NCBI RefSeq assembly: GCF_027579695.1
Contig: NC_083596.1
Span: 16,750,755 to 16,814,754, forward strand
DNA: 64,000 bases
Direction of reading: 5' to 3'
DNA from: Neoarius graeffei
Taxonomy: Eukaryota > Chordata > Actinopteri > Siluriformes > Ariidae
Below, one piece after another: positions 63,481-64,000 of the stretch. The notes under the pieces were generated by a model, which was given only the letters and a program-made list of their open reading frames with translations, had not been told where the DNA came from and did no database searches. The translations under genes were made by a program, and so were the position numbers. Numbering within the stretch: position 1 is the stretch's first letter; every line of letters starts with the position of its first letter.

Positions 63481-63796
63481 AACGCATTCCCATTGGCTAA
63501 CTTGTGTTTGACTGACAGCTACGCTCAGCCATTCCCTACTCGGATTTTAGCGGACTGTGTGACGAGTGACCGATCCATTGACGGTAAACAAGGATCGAGT
63601 GGACTTCAGTGGTGACTATGATACTGAATTAATTCAACAAAGTGTAAATTCAATATCATAGTCGCCACTGAAGTCCACTCGATCCTTGTTTACCGTCAGT
63701 GGATCGGTCACTCGTCACACAGTCCGCCAAAATCCGAGTAGGGAATGGCTGAGCGTAGCTGTCAGTCAAACACAAGTTAGCCAATGGGAATGCATT
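63481..63796. repeat. Long palindrome: 150-bp arms, 16-bp spacer
   Basis: 63481-63630 pairs with 63647-63796 in perfect register; I count five mismatches, all transitions. No coding. Likely a foldback MITE. Confidence 0.9.
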
Positions 63797-63894
63797 AGTG
63801 ATGGGAATTTCGCCTCTTTTTCAGGAGCCAGCTCTTTTGGCTCTTCTTACTATAAGGAGCCGGCTCTTTCGGCTCCCAAACGGCTCCTGAGATT
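63797..63894 (+). mobile_element. hAT-type terminus fragment
   Basis: agtgatgggaatttcgcctc followed by repeated ggagccggctctttcggctc motifs, a familiar fish hAT-type end; no partner in the window. Confidence 0.4.
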
Positions 63895-64000
63895 TTATCT
63901 CATCTCATCTCATTATCTCTAGCCGCTTTATCCTTCTACAGGGTCGCAGGCAAGCTGGAGCCTATCCCAGCTGACTACGGGCGAAAGGCGGGGTACACCC
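63895..64000 (-). mobile_element. SINE-A, cut by the window end
   Basis: Tail (tctcatctcattatctctag) through ggcgaaaggcggggtacacc, then the window stops. Confidence 0.92.

Overview
The window is vertebrate nuclear DNA, almost certainly from a teleost fish. It holds two split, spliced genes with vertebrate-type exons, and nearly everything else is transposable-element sequence of families typical of ray-finned fish: Tc1, hAT, TTAA-target (Kolobok-like) and THAP/YqaJ DNA transposons, RTE, L2-like and I-clade LINEs, and DANA/Mermaid-type tRNA SINEs. The dominant SINE resembles the one I remember as abundant in catfish, so a siluriform source is possible, but that is recollection and not proof.

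Genes. supt4h1 (transcription elongation factor SPT4) lies on the minus strand in five exons: 42258-42326, 29645-29751, 29472-29527, 28512-28565 and 25341-25408. The phases are consistent and the protein is 117 aa with all four zinc-binding cysteines. Its 12.5-kb first intron is filled with nested transposons. hsf5 (heat shock factor 5-like) lies on the plus strand in five exons: 51250-51775, 52470-52730, 53783-53871, 54056-54181 and 56133-56165 (344 aa). The two genes are divergent. They are close neighbours in human 17q22 (SUPT4H1-RNF43-HSF5), so this is conserved microsynteny without an RNF43 that I can see.

Layout. 1-25 kb: transposons only, including an intact Tc1 transposase gene (2576-3598), a nearly identical broken copy (10526-12114), a full-length 3.2-kb RTE LINE with an exact 12-bp target duplication (6895-10093), a second Tc1 family (13588-15384; 23821-24844), a 5'-truncated L2-type LINE inside a DUF3504/Crypton-like element (15930-18035) and a hAT remnant (18.2-19.8 kb). 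25-42.3 kb: supt4h1 with its stuffed introns. 42.4-51.2 kb: intergenic SINE cluster, a 102/97-bp alternating tandem array split by a hAT element, and an (AT)n-flanked foldback. 51.2-56.5 kb: hsf5. 56.5-64 kb: hAT, nested I-clade LINEs, and a 150-bp-arm palindrome.

Most interesting structure. Several independent elements carry a THAP-domain first exon entering from one end and a second gene's first exon (YqaJ-type or acidic Ser/Glu-rich) entering from the other end on the opposite strand. They look like internal-deletion derivatives of two-gene transposons. A 457-bp insertion with 85-bp direct terminal repeats and a hammerhead-like core (39063-39519), and a 399-bp LTR-like element ending in a perfect 21-bp inverted repeat (38571-38969), are also unusual. 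All functional names rest on motif recognition by eye; no database search was run.
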